In this document: positions 34,800 to 42,884 of the stretch, piece after piece
Layout: every line of letters begins with the position of its first letter
Position numbering within the stretch: the first letter of the stretch is position 1
Assembly (NCBI GenBank): GCA_019636845.1
Contig: JAHBWV010000001.1
Coordinates: forward strand, 1,736,001-1,800,000
Reading direction: 5' to 3'
Length of the DNA stretch: 64,000 nt
Source: Phycisphaeraceae bacterium
GTDB lineage: Bacteria; Planctomycetota; Phycisphaerae; Phycisphaerales; UBA1924
Made by a program: the position numbers and the translations under genes
Notes under the pieces: generated by a model
What the model saw: the letters and a program-made list of their open reading frames with translations, nothing else
Databases searched by the model: none
What the model was told of the DNA's origin: nothing

Positions 34800-35876
34800 C
34801 TACGCGAACGTGATGAGCGGCTTGAGCATCCCGTCTTCCTTGGTCTGCATCATCCCGAACGCCTTCTCGATCTCGGCGAACCTGAAGCGGTGCGTGGTCA
34901 GGGCCAGTGGATCGACACGCCCGGCGGTGATGAGGCGCATCAGGCGGACCATGCGCTCCGAGCCGCCGGGGCACAGGCCGGTGCGGATGGTCTTGTCGCC
35001 CATGCCCACGCCCCATTCCTTGCGTGGGATCTGCACGGACTCGTCCTCGCCGCCGTGGTAGCCGAGATTGGAGATCGTCCCTCCCGGCCGCGTCGCCTTG
35101 ACGCACGCCGCGAAGGTCTTCGATGAGCCGAGCGCCTCGATGGCCGTGTCCACGCCCTTGCCGCCGGTCAGCCGCATGATCGCCTCCACGGCGTCTTGCT
35201 TGGAAAAGTCGATGACGACATCGCAGCCGTACTTCTTCGCCAGCGCCATGCGGTTGGGGACCGACTCGACGCCGATGACCAGCCCCGCGCCTTGAAGCCG
35301 GGCGCCCACGGTCGCCATCAACCCGAGCGGACCCTGGGCGAAGACCGCCACGCTCCCGCCGACAGGGATGTTGCCGTGCTCGGCGGCCATGAAGCCGGTC
35401 GAGAGCATGTCGCAGCAGTACGCCGCCTGCTCGTCGGTGAGGTCATCGGGGATCGGGGCCAGGTTCGCCACGGCGTCGTTGACGTGGAAGTACTCGGCCA
35501 TGCTGCCGTCCTTGATGTTGGCGAACTTCCATCCGCCGAGCATCCCGCCGCACTGCGACGAATAGCCGCGCTGGCAGTTGTCGCAGGCGAAGCAGGGCGT
35601 GATGGCGTTGACGGCGACCCGCTGGCCGACCTTGAACATCTCTCTGGCCCTGACCGCCTCGCCCAGCTCATGGATCACGCCCACGGCCTCGTGCCCCAGC
35701 GTCATGTCCGTGCGCGGGCCGATGGCCCCAGCGAGGGTGTGCACATCCGAGGTGCAGATGAGGGCCGCGGTGGTGCGGATGATCGCGTCGTTGGGCCCAG
35801 CGCGGGGGATCGGCTTGTCGATGACCCCGACCTTCCCGATCGCGTGCATGACGAAGGCTTTCATGGTGGCGGGCAT
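34800..35876 (-). CDS. Zn-dependent medium-chain alcohol dehydrogenase
   Basis: This 358-residue soluble oxidoreductase resembles bacterial secondary alcohol dehydrogenases. The catalytic Zn site is formed by C43 (ICTSDVHT) and GHEAVG near 66. A structural-site-like Cys cluster is CFACDNCQRGYSSQC near 100. The Rossmann nucleotide motif follows near 175-200 (VAVFAQGPLGLMATVGARLQGAG). An oxidoreductase in a copper island is unusual; it might deal with aldehydes or be a passenger gene. It lies in the unit downstream of motif copy B. Confidence 0.88.
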   Translation of the reverse strand: MPATMKAFVMHAIGKVGVIDKPIPRAGPNDAIIRTTAALICTSDVHTLAGAIGPRTDMTLGHEAVGVIHELGEAVRAREMFKVGQRVAVNAITPCFACDNCQRGYSSQCGGMLGGWKFANIKDGSMAEYFHVNDAVANLAPIPDDLTDEQAAYCCDMLSTGFMAAEHGNIPVGGSVAVFAQGPLGLMATVGARLQGAGLVIGVESVPNRMALAKKYGCDVVIDFSKQDAVEAIMRLTGGKGVDTAIEALGSSKTFAACVKATRPGGTISNLGYHGGEDESVQIPRKEWGVGMGDKTIRTGLCPGGSERMVRLMRLITAGRVDPLALTTHRFRFAEIEKAFGMMQTKEDGMLKPLITFA

Positions 35877-36006
35877 GGCGTGCTCCTGCTGCGGTGATGG
35901 GACGGTGGAAAGGGTGGGCGTGTGTGCCTGCGTCGAAGTCGCGACCGGGCGGATGTTCTCCGCCCCCCCCGCCCGGGCCGCAAAGCGATCTGAGTTCGCG
36001 GGCCTC

Positions 36007-36147
36007 TCAATGGTGCGGCTTGGAGTCGCACGCCACCATCAAGAGAGCCAGCGCGAGCGCCGCGGTGATGCGGGCCGCCGCGTATAGCGCCGGCATCCGG
36101 GCCGCGGCGTTGGCAAGGAGCCGATTCAGGTTGATGATGGTGTTCAT
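36007..36147 (-). CDS. Very small lipoprotein
   Basis: The frame from ATG 36147 encodes 46 residues, MNTIINLNRLLANAAARMPA and so on, ending in lipobox LMVAC and DSKPHH. The mature lipopeptide would be only CDSKPHH. AAAGGA precedes the start. It lies about 70 bases after the -10 of motif copy B, so a transcript is likely. The function is unknown; the CxxxxHH end could bind metal. Confidence 0.55.
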   Translation of the reverse strand: MNTIINLNRLLANAAARMPALYAAARITAALALALLMVACDSKPHH

Positions 36148-36179
36148 GGCCGGATTCCTTTGTTCGCGGTGAGAGAACG

Positions 36180-36271
36180 GGTCACGGCGGCACGGCGTCG
36201 TCTGACCAATGAATGAGTTGTACACGGTGGCCCGCAACGAACGCACGCGGAGGTTTCCCCAATCCCCCAAG
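36180..36271 (-). repeat. 92-bp promoter module, copy 1 (contains motif copy B)
   Basis: This segment and 36969-37060 align without gaps over 92 bases with about 80 identities. Each holds the 16-mer motif (here TTGGGGAAACCTCCGC, one change, 36262-36247) and TACAAC (36222-36217). The module ends about 33 bases before the ATG of the 46-residue lipoprotein. Confidence 0.75.
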
Positions 36272-36441
36272 CGCCTGCGTGCCCGCCAACAGACACCGGC
36301 CCCGGCGCATCCCTGTGCGGGACTGCACCGGAGCCTTTCGCGATGTGCGTGGGCCGACCTAGCCGCGAGCGTATTGTCCGCCACACGGGTTGTTCATGCT
36401 CGCAGGGGCGATCGCCAGACACAGCGCGGGCGGGGTCATCC

Positions 36442-36897
36442 CTACATCTTGGCCATTTCACGGCACGAGGCGGCGCACTCGCGACAGGCCTTGGCGCAGT
36501 CCTTCATCACATCCCCCGCCATCTTGTCGCACTCGGCGGCGCACTTGTCGCAACACTTGGCGCAGCCCTCGGCCACCGCCGCGGTGACCTGGCTCTTGCG
36601 GCTGACCAGGGCGAGGCACAGGGCGCAACAGTCGCCGCAGTCGGCGGTCAGTGCCGCGATGGGGGCGTGCTCGCCCTTGCCGCCCTTGGCGATGTTCACG
36701 CAGTGCTCGCGGGCCTTGCCGCAGGCGACCACGCACGCGGTACACGACACGATGCAGTGATCCCAGTGATCGCCCGCCGCGCCGGGCTTGTGCCCCTCGT
36801 GGGCGGGCTGGCCGAACGCGGCGGGGGCGGAAAGGGCAAGCCCGGCGACGCCGACGGCGGCGGTGCCAAAGGACACGATGGCGTTTCTGCGGTTCAT
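36442..36897 (-). CDS. csp1: Csp-type four-helix copper-storage protein, Tat-exported
   Basis: This 151-residue protein has a twin-Arg signal (MNRRNAIVSFGTAAVGVAGLALSAPAAFG). The mature part has 18 Cys spaced every 3-4 residues along helices (HCIVSCTACVVACGK, DCGDCCALC, GCAKCCDKCAAEC and CAKACRECAASC). This is the pattern of the DUF326/Csp family, in which Cys line the core of a four-helix bundle and bind many Cu(I). The start at 36897 is set by the signal and CAAGGAG upstream. It stands alone behind motif copy C. Confidence 0.85.
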   Translation of the reverse strand: MNRRNAIVSFGTAAVGVAGLALSAPAAFGQPAHEGHKPGAAGDHWDHCIVSCTACVVACGKAREHCVNIAKGGKGEHAPIAALTADCGDCCALCLALVSRKSQVTAAVAEGCAKCCDKCAAECDKMAGDVMKDCAKACRECAASCREMAKM

Positions 36898-36968
36898 GGA
36901 TGGCTCCTTGCTGGGGGACTTTCTCGGACAAACTACTCCGACCGGACACTCCGGCGAAGCGGGGTTGT

Positions 36969-37060
36969 GGTCACGGCGGCACAGTCTCGTCTGACCATTT
37001 GAAGAGTTGTACTCGGTGGCCCGTAACGAACACATGCGGACGTTTCCCCAATCCCCCAAG
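36969..37060 (-). repeat. 92-bp promoter module, copy 2 (contains motif copy C)
   Basis: This is the second copy of the module at 36180-36271. TTGGGGAAACGTCCGC lies at 37051-37036 and TACAAC at 37011-37006, again with 34 bases between. The csp gene starts about 110 bases after the hexamer. Confidence 0.75.
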
Positions 37061-37077
37061 GCCAACGCCGGAGATGG

Positions 37078-37869
37078 TCAGTGGTGCTTGTACCACCCCA
37101 CGCCCTTGATGTCGTTCCACGAGTTGGTCTGGTGGCAGAGGAAGCACTGCGACACGTCGGCGTGCTCGACGCCCGCGATCTTCATCGAGACCATGTTGAA
37201 GTGCATCATGGAGTGGCTCGGCGGGGCCGAGTGGCACTGGTTGCAGTCGGTCGAGAGGGGCGAGGGATGGCGGAACTCGGGGATGGTCCAGCCCCCCTTG
37301 GCCGCGCTTGTGGCGTGGCACGAGGCGCAGTCGGTGCCAAAGAGCGTGCGGTGGCGGTCCTGGTTCGCGTGGCAGGCGTTGCAGTCGAGGAGGGTCTCCC
37401 TGGGCGTGATCCGCGGGTGCTGGACCGGGAGCGAGGCGGCGGTGATTCCCGAGGGGAGTGGGTGGGCCTTCAGGCCGAGGGCGACGAGAACCGTGTGGTC
37501 CATGAGGATGGGCCGCTGGCCGACGCTCCCCGGAACCTCGTGCGCGGCCGCAACCTGATGCTCGACGTGGCAGCCGCGGCAATCACCCACGTTCGCGTGG
37601 AAGGCCGTCGATTGCGTGGCGAGGAGCGGGCCGTTGCTCGCGTGGCAGGCGATGCACTTGTCGGCCACGATCCCCTGATGCGGCGTGTGGCACGCGTTGC
37701 AGTCGTTGGCAAGGAACTGGTGCTTGGGCGAGAGAGGGCCGGGCTTGACCATCGATTGCCAGACGGGCACGGCGGCCGAGCCGCGCGTGTGCGAGAGGTA
37801 GGGGATGGCAATGACCGCGCCGAACGCGCCGAGGATGACGATGCCGTAGATGATCTCGATGGTCTTCAT
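37078..37869 (-). CDS. Seven-heme c-type cytochrome, membrane anchored
   Basis: This 263-residue periplasmic electron carrier has an N-terminal helix (5-26) that anchors it. Seven CxxCH heme sites start at C57, C72, C97, C163, C181, C209 and C242, with many additional His for axial ligation. It would accept electrons from the cytochrome b-like protein encoded 3 bases upstream. Final acceptor unknown: a metal ion, oxygen or a periplasmic enzyme. It is the last gene of a run of closely packed genes starting at 41354. Confidence 0.87.
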   Translation of the reverse strand: MKTIEIIYGIVILGAFGAVIAIPYLSHTRGSAAVPVWQSMVKPGPLSPKHQFLANDCNACHTPHQGIVADKCIACHASNGPLLATQSTAFHANVGDCRGCHVEHQVAAAHEVPGSVGQRPILMDHTVLVALGLKAHPLPSGITAASLPVQHPRITPRETLLDCNACHANQDRHRTLFGTDCASCHATSAAKGGWTIPEFRHPSPLSTDCNQCHSAPPSHSMMHFNMVSMKIAGVEHADVSQCFLCHQTNSWNDIKGVGWYKHH

Positions 37870-37872
37870 GGG

Positions 37873-38616
37873 TCAGGTCCACCACCGGAGGCCGAAGTAG
37901 AAGCCCGACCAGATGTGCAGGATGAGCAGGGCGTAGAGGATGATGGAGAGCACGATGTGCACCATCAACGCCCGGGCGAACCAGCGCTTGAAGAGCTCGT
38001 GCGTGCGGATGGCGTACTCCAGGTCGGCGACCGACTCGGCGAGGCGGGTGACCTCACCGGCCGGACCGCGAGGCGAGACATCGAGCCCCAGCGCCGCCAG
38101 GCCGGCCGCGAAGAAGGGGGCTTTCGGCAGGGCTCGCGCCTCGGCCGGTGAGTTTTCGAGCACGCCCCACGCGCTGTCGAGATCGCCCCGGGCGGTCTGG
38201 AGCAGGACCAGCTTGTCCTTGATCTCGCGGCCGGTGTACGTGAGCAGGTAGCGGATCGTGAAGCCGGTCACGACGACGGTCAGCATCACCGCCGTGAGCG
38301 CGATCCCTAGCGGGCTCTCGAACTTGTGGCCCGTGTGGATGATGCCCAGCAACGGGCCGAAGATGCCCGCGTAGACGTGCAGGGCGAGGAGCGACTGCAT
38401 GGAGATGTGCCGCGTGATGCGGGAGTTGACGAAGGGAATCCGCTTGACGATCGGGTACGCGAGCGTGACGAGCATGAGCACGGCCCCCGCGATCCCGAAC
38501 ACCGCCCCGGCCGCGCTGCCCGCGAAGCGCGGCGAGCTGTGCACGAAGAAGCCAAGCCAGACCACCAGCAGAACGGTGAGGGCCGCAGTCACGACGACGC
38601 GTTCACGCTCGTTCAT
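37873..38616 (-). CDS. Cytochrome b-like membrane protein
   Basis: This 247-residue integral membrane protein has five predicted helices. Helix 3 (SLLALHVYAGIFGPLLGIIHTGHKF) and helix 5 (ALMVHIVLSIILYALLILHIWSGFYFG) each carry two spaced His, fitting bis-His heme b ligation. A soluble loop lies at about 140-205. It lies 3 bases from both the reductase and cytochrome c genes, so it probably moves electrons across the membrane between them. Heme binding is inferred from His spacing. Confidence 0.72.
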   Translation of the reverse strand: MNERERVVVTAALTVLLVVWLGFFVHSSPRFAGSAAGAVFGIAGAVLMLVTLAYPIVKRIPFVNSRITRHISMQSLLALHVYAGIFGPLLGIIHTGHKFESPLGIALTAVMLTVVVTGFTIRYLLTYTGREIKDKLVLLQTARGDLDSAWGVLENSPAEARALPKAPFFAAGLAALGLDVSPRGPAGEVTRLAESVADLEYAIRTHELFKRWFARALMVHIVLSIILYALLILHIWSGFYFGLRWWT

Positions 38617-38619
38617 GGG

Positions 38620-40590
38620 CTATGCCTCCACCGCGATGTCGCTCGTGGGCTTGGCCTGGCAGGCGAGGATCATCCCGTTGGCCTTGTCGCCCTCGTCGAG
38701 GGAGTCCTGGACCGCCATCTCGACCTCGCCGGACGTCATCTTCACTTTGCATATGCCGCAGGTGCCGACGCGACAGGAGTTCTGGATGCCGATGCCGAGC
38801 TCTTCGGAGAGTTCGAGCACGGTCTGACCGGCCTTGATCTTGGCCGACTTGCTGTTGTTGGAGAACGTCACCAGCGGGCCGGTGGCGGGGGCGGCTGGTG
38901 CGGACGTGGTCCCCGCGGCGGCCGGCGCTGGCTTGGTGGCGCCGAATGCTTCGGTCTTCACCTGGTCGGGAGGCACGCCAAGCTCAGTCAGGGCGGCCTT
39001 GATGGCGTCCATCATCGTGGGCGGCCCGCACAGGTGGACCCGCCGCGAAGCGATGTCGGGAACGGTCTGCGCGAGAAACTCTGTGGTGATGTGCCCGCGC
39101 GGGCCTTTCCAATCCGTTCCTTCCGCGCGAGACATCACGACCGTGACGTGCAACTTCGCATTTGCCTGTTCGAGCGCGGCGAACTCGCGAGCAAAGATGT
39201 AGTCCGTCGGGGCTTTGCACGCGTAGATGAGAAAGATGTCCCCGGGCCAGGACCGCTCGGTGAGATACCGAGAAATGCTCATCATGGGCGTGATCCCCAC
39301 GCCGCCGGCGATGAGGACGATGCTGTCCGCCTCCGTGCCGTCGAATGTGAACTTCCCGACCGGCCCGGAGGCCTCGATCAGGCTGCCGACCTTGAGCAGA
39401 TCAACGATGTGACGGGAGACCGCGCCCCGCGGCTCGCGCCGCACCGTCACCTCGACATACTCGCGCTGTGTCGGCGCGGACGAGATTGAGTACGAGCGGT
39501 TCATCCGCGCGCCACCGATCGAGAACGCGACGTTCAAGAACTGCCCGGGCACGAAGGTGAAGGGGAGCACGCCGCCATCCGACGCGGGCAGGAGCCGAAT
39601 CGTCTTCACGCTCGGCGTCTCCACGACGATGCTCCCGATGCGGAGTTGCCCCTTCCAATTCGCGGTCATGGGCGATGCCGGAGCCGCAGCCGAAGCGGCC
39701 GGAGGGGTCGCGGGGGGTGCGGCGTTGGCATCCGCCGCAGGTGGCGCGGCGGGGGGTGCGGAAAGCGCGGGTTTGCCTTCTGCCGCGGGCACCGGTGGCG
39801 TTTTGTCCACCGGGGGACTCTTCCCTCCAGGCGGCGGGCCCGGCGTGGATGGACCGGGCGTTCCGGCCAGCGGCGGCGCAGCTCCGGGCGGCGGCCTTCC
39901 GGAGCCGGATTCGAGGCGCCCGAAGAGTGCCGCAGCGCGGCGCATCTTGAAGAAGTACATCGCGATCATCACCGCCGCGAAGGCGATCAGGAGCGCCATC
40001 AGGATCAGGTGCTCCCACGACAGCCCCCACAGGCCGCGTGCCTCGGCGTGGAAAGGAGGCCCGGGCAGATTCATCTGGCCCTTGAACCACTGCACGGCCA
40101 GAGCGCGCGGGTCTTTGCCCTCGGCGATGGCCCGGTGCGCCGCCAGCCCGCTGTCGAATCTCGCGACCCCTTCCCGGAGCTTGGCCGTCGCCTCCTGCAT
40201 GGCCGCGTAGTCGTTGGTCGGGGCGGCCTTCACCAGTTGGTCGAACGCCTCGGCCATGAGGTCGGTCCCGCTCTGCATCCGTTCGTGGGCGGCCCGCTGC
40301 ACCTCGTCGCGTTTCTCGGGCGGCAAGTCAGGCAGGTCCATGAGCGACGGGTAGAGAGCCTTGGTCGGCGTCCCGCCCATCCCCTTCATCATCTCCCCCA
40401 TGCCCTCCATCATCCCGCCCGCGCCCGCAGCGGGCGCAGTTGGGGACTGCCCACCTGGTTGGCTTCCGGAGGCGGCAGCGCCCGGGTGGTGCTTGGCGTG
40501 TTCTTCGGGGCTGACCTGCGCATTCACGGAACTGTTGATCGAAAGCACGATCATCGACGCGAGAAGCGATGATAGGAGTGGTCGATTCAT
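38620..40590 (-). CDS. Membrane-bound FAD/[2Fe-2S] oxidoreductase with periplasmic domain
   Basis: This 656-residue protein has a signal/helix (1-25), a periplasmic helical domain (about 70-160) after a Met/Gly-rich stretch, a helix near 172-192 (LILMALLIAFAAVMIAMYFF), then a long Pro/Ala linker (200-310). The cytoplasmic ferredoxin-reductase module follows, with FAD motif RSYSIS and the NAD(P)-binding part (IVLIAGGVGITPMMSI, CGPPTMMDAIK). A C-terminal plant-type ferredoxin domain has the [2Fe-2S] ligands CRVGTCGIC and LACQ. It would pass electrons from NAD(P)H to the cytochrome b-like partner. Confidence 0.85.
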   Translation of the reverse strand: MNRPLLSSLLASMIVLSINSSVNAQVSPEEHAKHHPGAAASGSQPGGQSPTAPAAGAGGMMEGMGEMMKGMGGTPTKALYPSLMDLPDLPPEKRDEVQRAAHERMQSGTDLMAEAFDQLVKAAPTNDYAAMQEATAKLREGVARFDSGLAAHRAIAEGKDPRALAVQWFKGQMNLPGPPFHAEARGLWGLSWEHLILMALLIAFAAVMIAMYFFKMRRAAALFGRLESGSGRPPPGAAPPLAGTPGPSTPGPPPGGKSPPVDKTPPVPAAEGKPALSAPPAAPPAADANAAPPATPPAASAAAPASPMTANWKGQLRIGSIVVETPSVKTIRLLPASDGGVLPFTFVPGQFLNVAFSIGGARMNRSYSISSAPTQREYVEVTVRREPRGAVSRHIVDLLKVGSLIEASGPVGKFTFDGTEADSIVLIAGGVGITPMMSISRYLTERSWPGDIFLIYACKAPTDYIFAREFAALEQANAKLHVTVVMSRAEGTDWKGPRGHITTEFLAQTVPDIASRRVHLCGPPTMMDAIKAALTELGVPPDQVKTEAFGATKPAPAAAGTTSAPAAPATGPLVTFSNNSKSAKIKAGQTVLELSEELGIGIQNSCRVGTCGICKVKMTSGEVEMAVQDSLDEGDKANGMILACQAKPTSDIAVEA

Positions 40591-40991
40591 TTGTTGACGA
40601 CTCCCATCGATGGCGGTTGCGATCGTCGAATGACCTCATCACGTTGCCACTTGCGGAAGTTGGCGGTCTTGACGAGGTGCCCGGCGGAGATGCCGACGAC
40701 GAAGTACACGCCGATCATCGCGAATTGGTCGGCGTTGGCCAGCAGGGAGTCGCGCCACGACCACAGGATGTGCCCGAGATAGAGCGTGCCGACCGCCGCC
40801 GCCGCGATCACACCGCCACGAACCTCGAAGGCCACCGCGGCCTTTAGGACCGGGACCATGAAGAGCCCCGCGAGCAGGATGTGCAGGCCGTGAACCGAAT
40901 GGGTCCTGGTCCCCAGCGCGAAGTGAACCGCGGCGATCACCGCCGCCCACACCGCAGCGCTGCGAAGTTGAAAGGCTTTCTCCGGGTCCAT
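40587..40991 (-). CDS. Four-helix membrane protein, sensor-domain-like
   Basis: This is a 134-residue inner-membrane protein with four helices (for example LHILLAGLFMVPVLKAAVAF and GGVIAAAAVGTLYLGHILWSW). The LHIL-F-PVL and LYLGHI patterns recall the N-terminal membrane sensor part of some histidine kinases, here without a kinase. His residues in the helices (VHFALG, LGHILW) are also compatible with heme or quinone contact. Its stop overlaps the ATG of the reductase (ATGA), so the two are coupled. Confidence 0.65.
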   Translation of the reverse strand: MDPEKAFQLRSAAVWAAVIAAVHFALGTRTHSVHGLHILLAGLFMVPVLKAAVAFEVRGGVIAAAAVGTLYLGHILWSWRDSLLANADQFAMIGVYFVVGISAGHLVKTANFRKWQRDEVIRRSQPPSMGVVNK

Positions 40992-41000
40992 CGGGGTTCC

Positions 41001-41354
41001 TCAGGCGAGCTGACGCAGGTGCTCCGCCTGCTCGGCGGCATCCTTCACCTCGATAATCCGGTTCATAGTCCCGAACTGGTTGGCCACGCAGTCGGGGCAG
41101 CCGTCGTAGTGCTTGTCGCACCCCGGCTCGCAGCACCACTGCCCGTCGATGACGAACTTGTACTCGTGGCGGCCCGGGGGCAGGTCGAGCGTCAGCGCCC
41201 ACTGCCCGTCGCCGGTGCGTTTGAGCGGATGCGAAGAAGGGTTCCAGTCGTTGAACGTGCCGGCGACGAAGACTTCCTTGGCCTTGGGCGCCTTGGTGGA
41301 CAGGACCAACCCGCCGTGCTTGCCATGCTTCCCGTTCTTGTCGTGATGTCCCAT
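41001..41354 (-). CDS. CBM48/glycogen-binding-like domain with Cys cluster
   Basis: This 117-residue protein starts with a His/Lys/Gly-rich stretch (GHHDKNGKHGKHGG). An isoamylase-N/AMPK-beta-type domain follows: KEVFVAGTFNDWNPSSHPLKRTGDGQWALTLDLPPGRHEYKFVIDGQW. Where relatives have a short Asp/Pro loop, this protein has CCEPGCDKHYDGCPDC, followed by the usual NQFGTMNRIIEV. The five Cys and flanking His look like a metal site. No export signal is visible. It lies 9 bases before the membrane protein gene. Confidence 0.75.
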   Translation of the reverse strand: MGHHDKNGKHGKHGGLVLSTKAPKAKEVFVAGTFNDWNPSSHPLKRTGDGQWALTLDLPPGRHEYKFVIDGQWCCEPGCDKHYDGCPDCVANQFGTMNRIIEVKDAAEQAEHLRQLA

Positions 41355-41399
41355 TGCGAATCTCCTGAAAGAGGGTGATTTGGTGGTCAGACGTTCCGC

Positions 41400-42461
41400 T
41401 CACATGTCCGACATTCCGCCGCCCGCGGGCATGGCCGGCGCGGCCGGGGCCATCGGCGTCGGTACCGGCGGGAGCATTCCGGTCAGTTGCTTGCGCTGCT
41501 CGTCGGTGAGCACTTTGGCCGCCTCACCGGCCGCGCGGATGAACGCGATGCGCTGCTCGCCCTGGAGTTTGGCGATCTGCTGCACCTTGGTGTCGATCGC
41601 CGCGGCGTCGGGCTGGTCTGCGGCGGTCAACACCCACAGTTCCTGCTCGGCCTCTTCGACCCTTCGCTGGAACTGGGCCTGCTGGAGTAGGGCCTGCTCC
41701 TTCTTCTGGCTGAGGGCGGTCTGTTGCTCAAGCGTCAGCGTGATGTGCTCGGGGTGGTCGAGGAAGAAGCCGGTGGCACCGATGTGGTAGATGTGGGAGG
41801 CGCCGGGGAAGCCGGGAAGGGCCGAAGGCATCGCCATCGCGGCGGGGCTGCCCGCTCCGCCCATGGGCATGCTGCCCATGCCCATCATCTTCATCATCCC
41901 GTCCATCTTCTGCATCATCCCGTCCATGCTCATCCCGCCGCCGGCCGCGCCGCCGCCCATACCTCCCATTTCCATCTTGTCGTCCATGTCCATCATGCCC
42001 ATGCCGCCGCTAGCGGGCATCGGAGCCATTCCGCCCGCTGCCGGCGCGGCCTGGGGCTGTATCGGCCGCATAGGTTTCATCTGGCCGCTGCCCATGGGCT
42101 TCTGCATCTTGCCCTTCCCACCCATCGCCATGCCTGCGCTCGCGCCGGCCGGTGGCTGCGCGGTGTGCCCCTGCATCAGCGCCGCCTGGAGCTTGGCGAC
42201 CTCAGCCCGCAGCGCCGCGATCTGGTTCACCAACTCCGCGTTGGCGTCGCTGGCCGCCCCAGGTTGCGTGCCAGCCGCGGGCCCGGCGGTAGCCTGTTTC
42301 AGGTGCGCCGCGTGCGTCGCCGCGTCCACGCCCGCGGGGGGCGTAGCCGGGTGGGTGGCGGGCGGCGTCGCGGGCTGTGTTTGTGCGAGTGAGGGAATGG
42401 CGAATGCGAGGAAGGCCGTCGCGGTCGCGGCTATCAGAAGAGTCTTCGGCGTGCGATTCAT
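41400..42461 (-). CDS. Met-rich periplasmic protein with Spy/CpxP-like C-terminus
   Basis: This 353-residue exported protein has a signal peptide (1-26), a short coiled coil (ELVNQIAALRAEVAKLQAAL), a long Met/Gly/Pro-rich middle (for example GGMGMMDMDDKMEMGGMGGG and MMQKMDGMMKMMGMG), and a helical C-terminus (about 225-320, ITLTLEQQTALSQKKEQALLQQ and VLTDEQRKQLTGM). The last part has the LTxxQ repeats of Spy/CpxP/ZraP metal-stress proteins. The Met stretches suit Cu(I)/Ag(I) binding. It follows the HMA gene behind motif copy D. Confidence 0.78.
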   Translation of the reverse strand: MNRTPKTLLIAATATAFLAFAIPSLAQTQPATPPATHPATPPAGVDAATHAAHLKQATAGPAAGTQPGAASDANAELVNQIAALRAEVAKLQAALMQGHTAQPPAGASAGMAMGGKGKMQKPMGSGQMKPMRPIQPQAAPAAGGMAPMPASGGMGMMDMDDKMEMGGMGGGAAGGGMSMDGMMQKMDGMMKMMGMGSMPMGGAGSPAAMAMPSALPGFPGASHIYHIGATGFFLDHPEHITLTLEQQTALSQKKEQALLQQAQFQRRVEEAEQELWVLTAADQPDAAAIDTKVQQIAKLQGEQRIAFIRAAGEAAKVLTDEQRKQLTGMLPPVPTPMAPAAPAMPAGGGMSDM

Positions 42462-42574
42462 GGTGTATTCCTTTGCGAGATTGGAGGTTCGGCAGGTTGC
42501 GATGTGAAACGTTTGGCGGGCGGTGCGGGCCGTGGTGGGTCAGCTGGGGCGAACTCGGGCTCCGAGAACCCTGA

Positions 42575-42832
42575 CTATTTCTCCTGGTAGCCGCTGGGGT
42601 TGTGATCCTGGCACTTGTGATCAGTGGCGTGTATCTCCGCGAGAAAGCCGATGCGTTCGATGGCGGCGATGAGGTCGTCGCACAGGCACGACTCGTCGTG
42701 CTCCACCGTCGCGGTCGCTTTGTAAAGATTCAATTCCACGCTGCCGACTCCTTTCACACGCCGCAACGCCCGTTCGATCCGATCGCAACAGGCGTTGCAC
42801 TGGCATCCATACAGGAGGCACACCGTTCGCAC
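42575..42832 (-). CDS. HMA metallochaperone with extra cysteines
   Basis: This 85-residue HMA protein is read from GTG 42832, with AGGAG 8 bases upstream and an in-frame stop just before. The metal loop GCQCNACCDRIE has four Cys rather than two. A further CLC and a C-terminal ATDHKCQDH add ligands. It is a probable cytoplasmic copper or mercury-type metal carrier. First gene behind motif copy D and divergent from the histidine kinase gene. Confidence 0.75.
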   Translation of the reverse strand: MRTVCLLYGCQCNACCDRIERALRRVKGVGSVELNLYKATATVEHDESCLCDDLIAAIERIGFLAEIHATDHKCQDHNPSGYQEK

Positions 42833-42884
42833 ATCACGCTCCTAGGCACCGCTTCCGTGAAGTAGCCCCAATCCGAACACGAGA

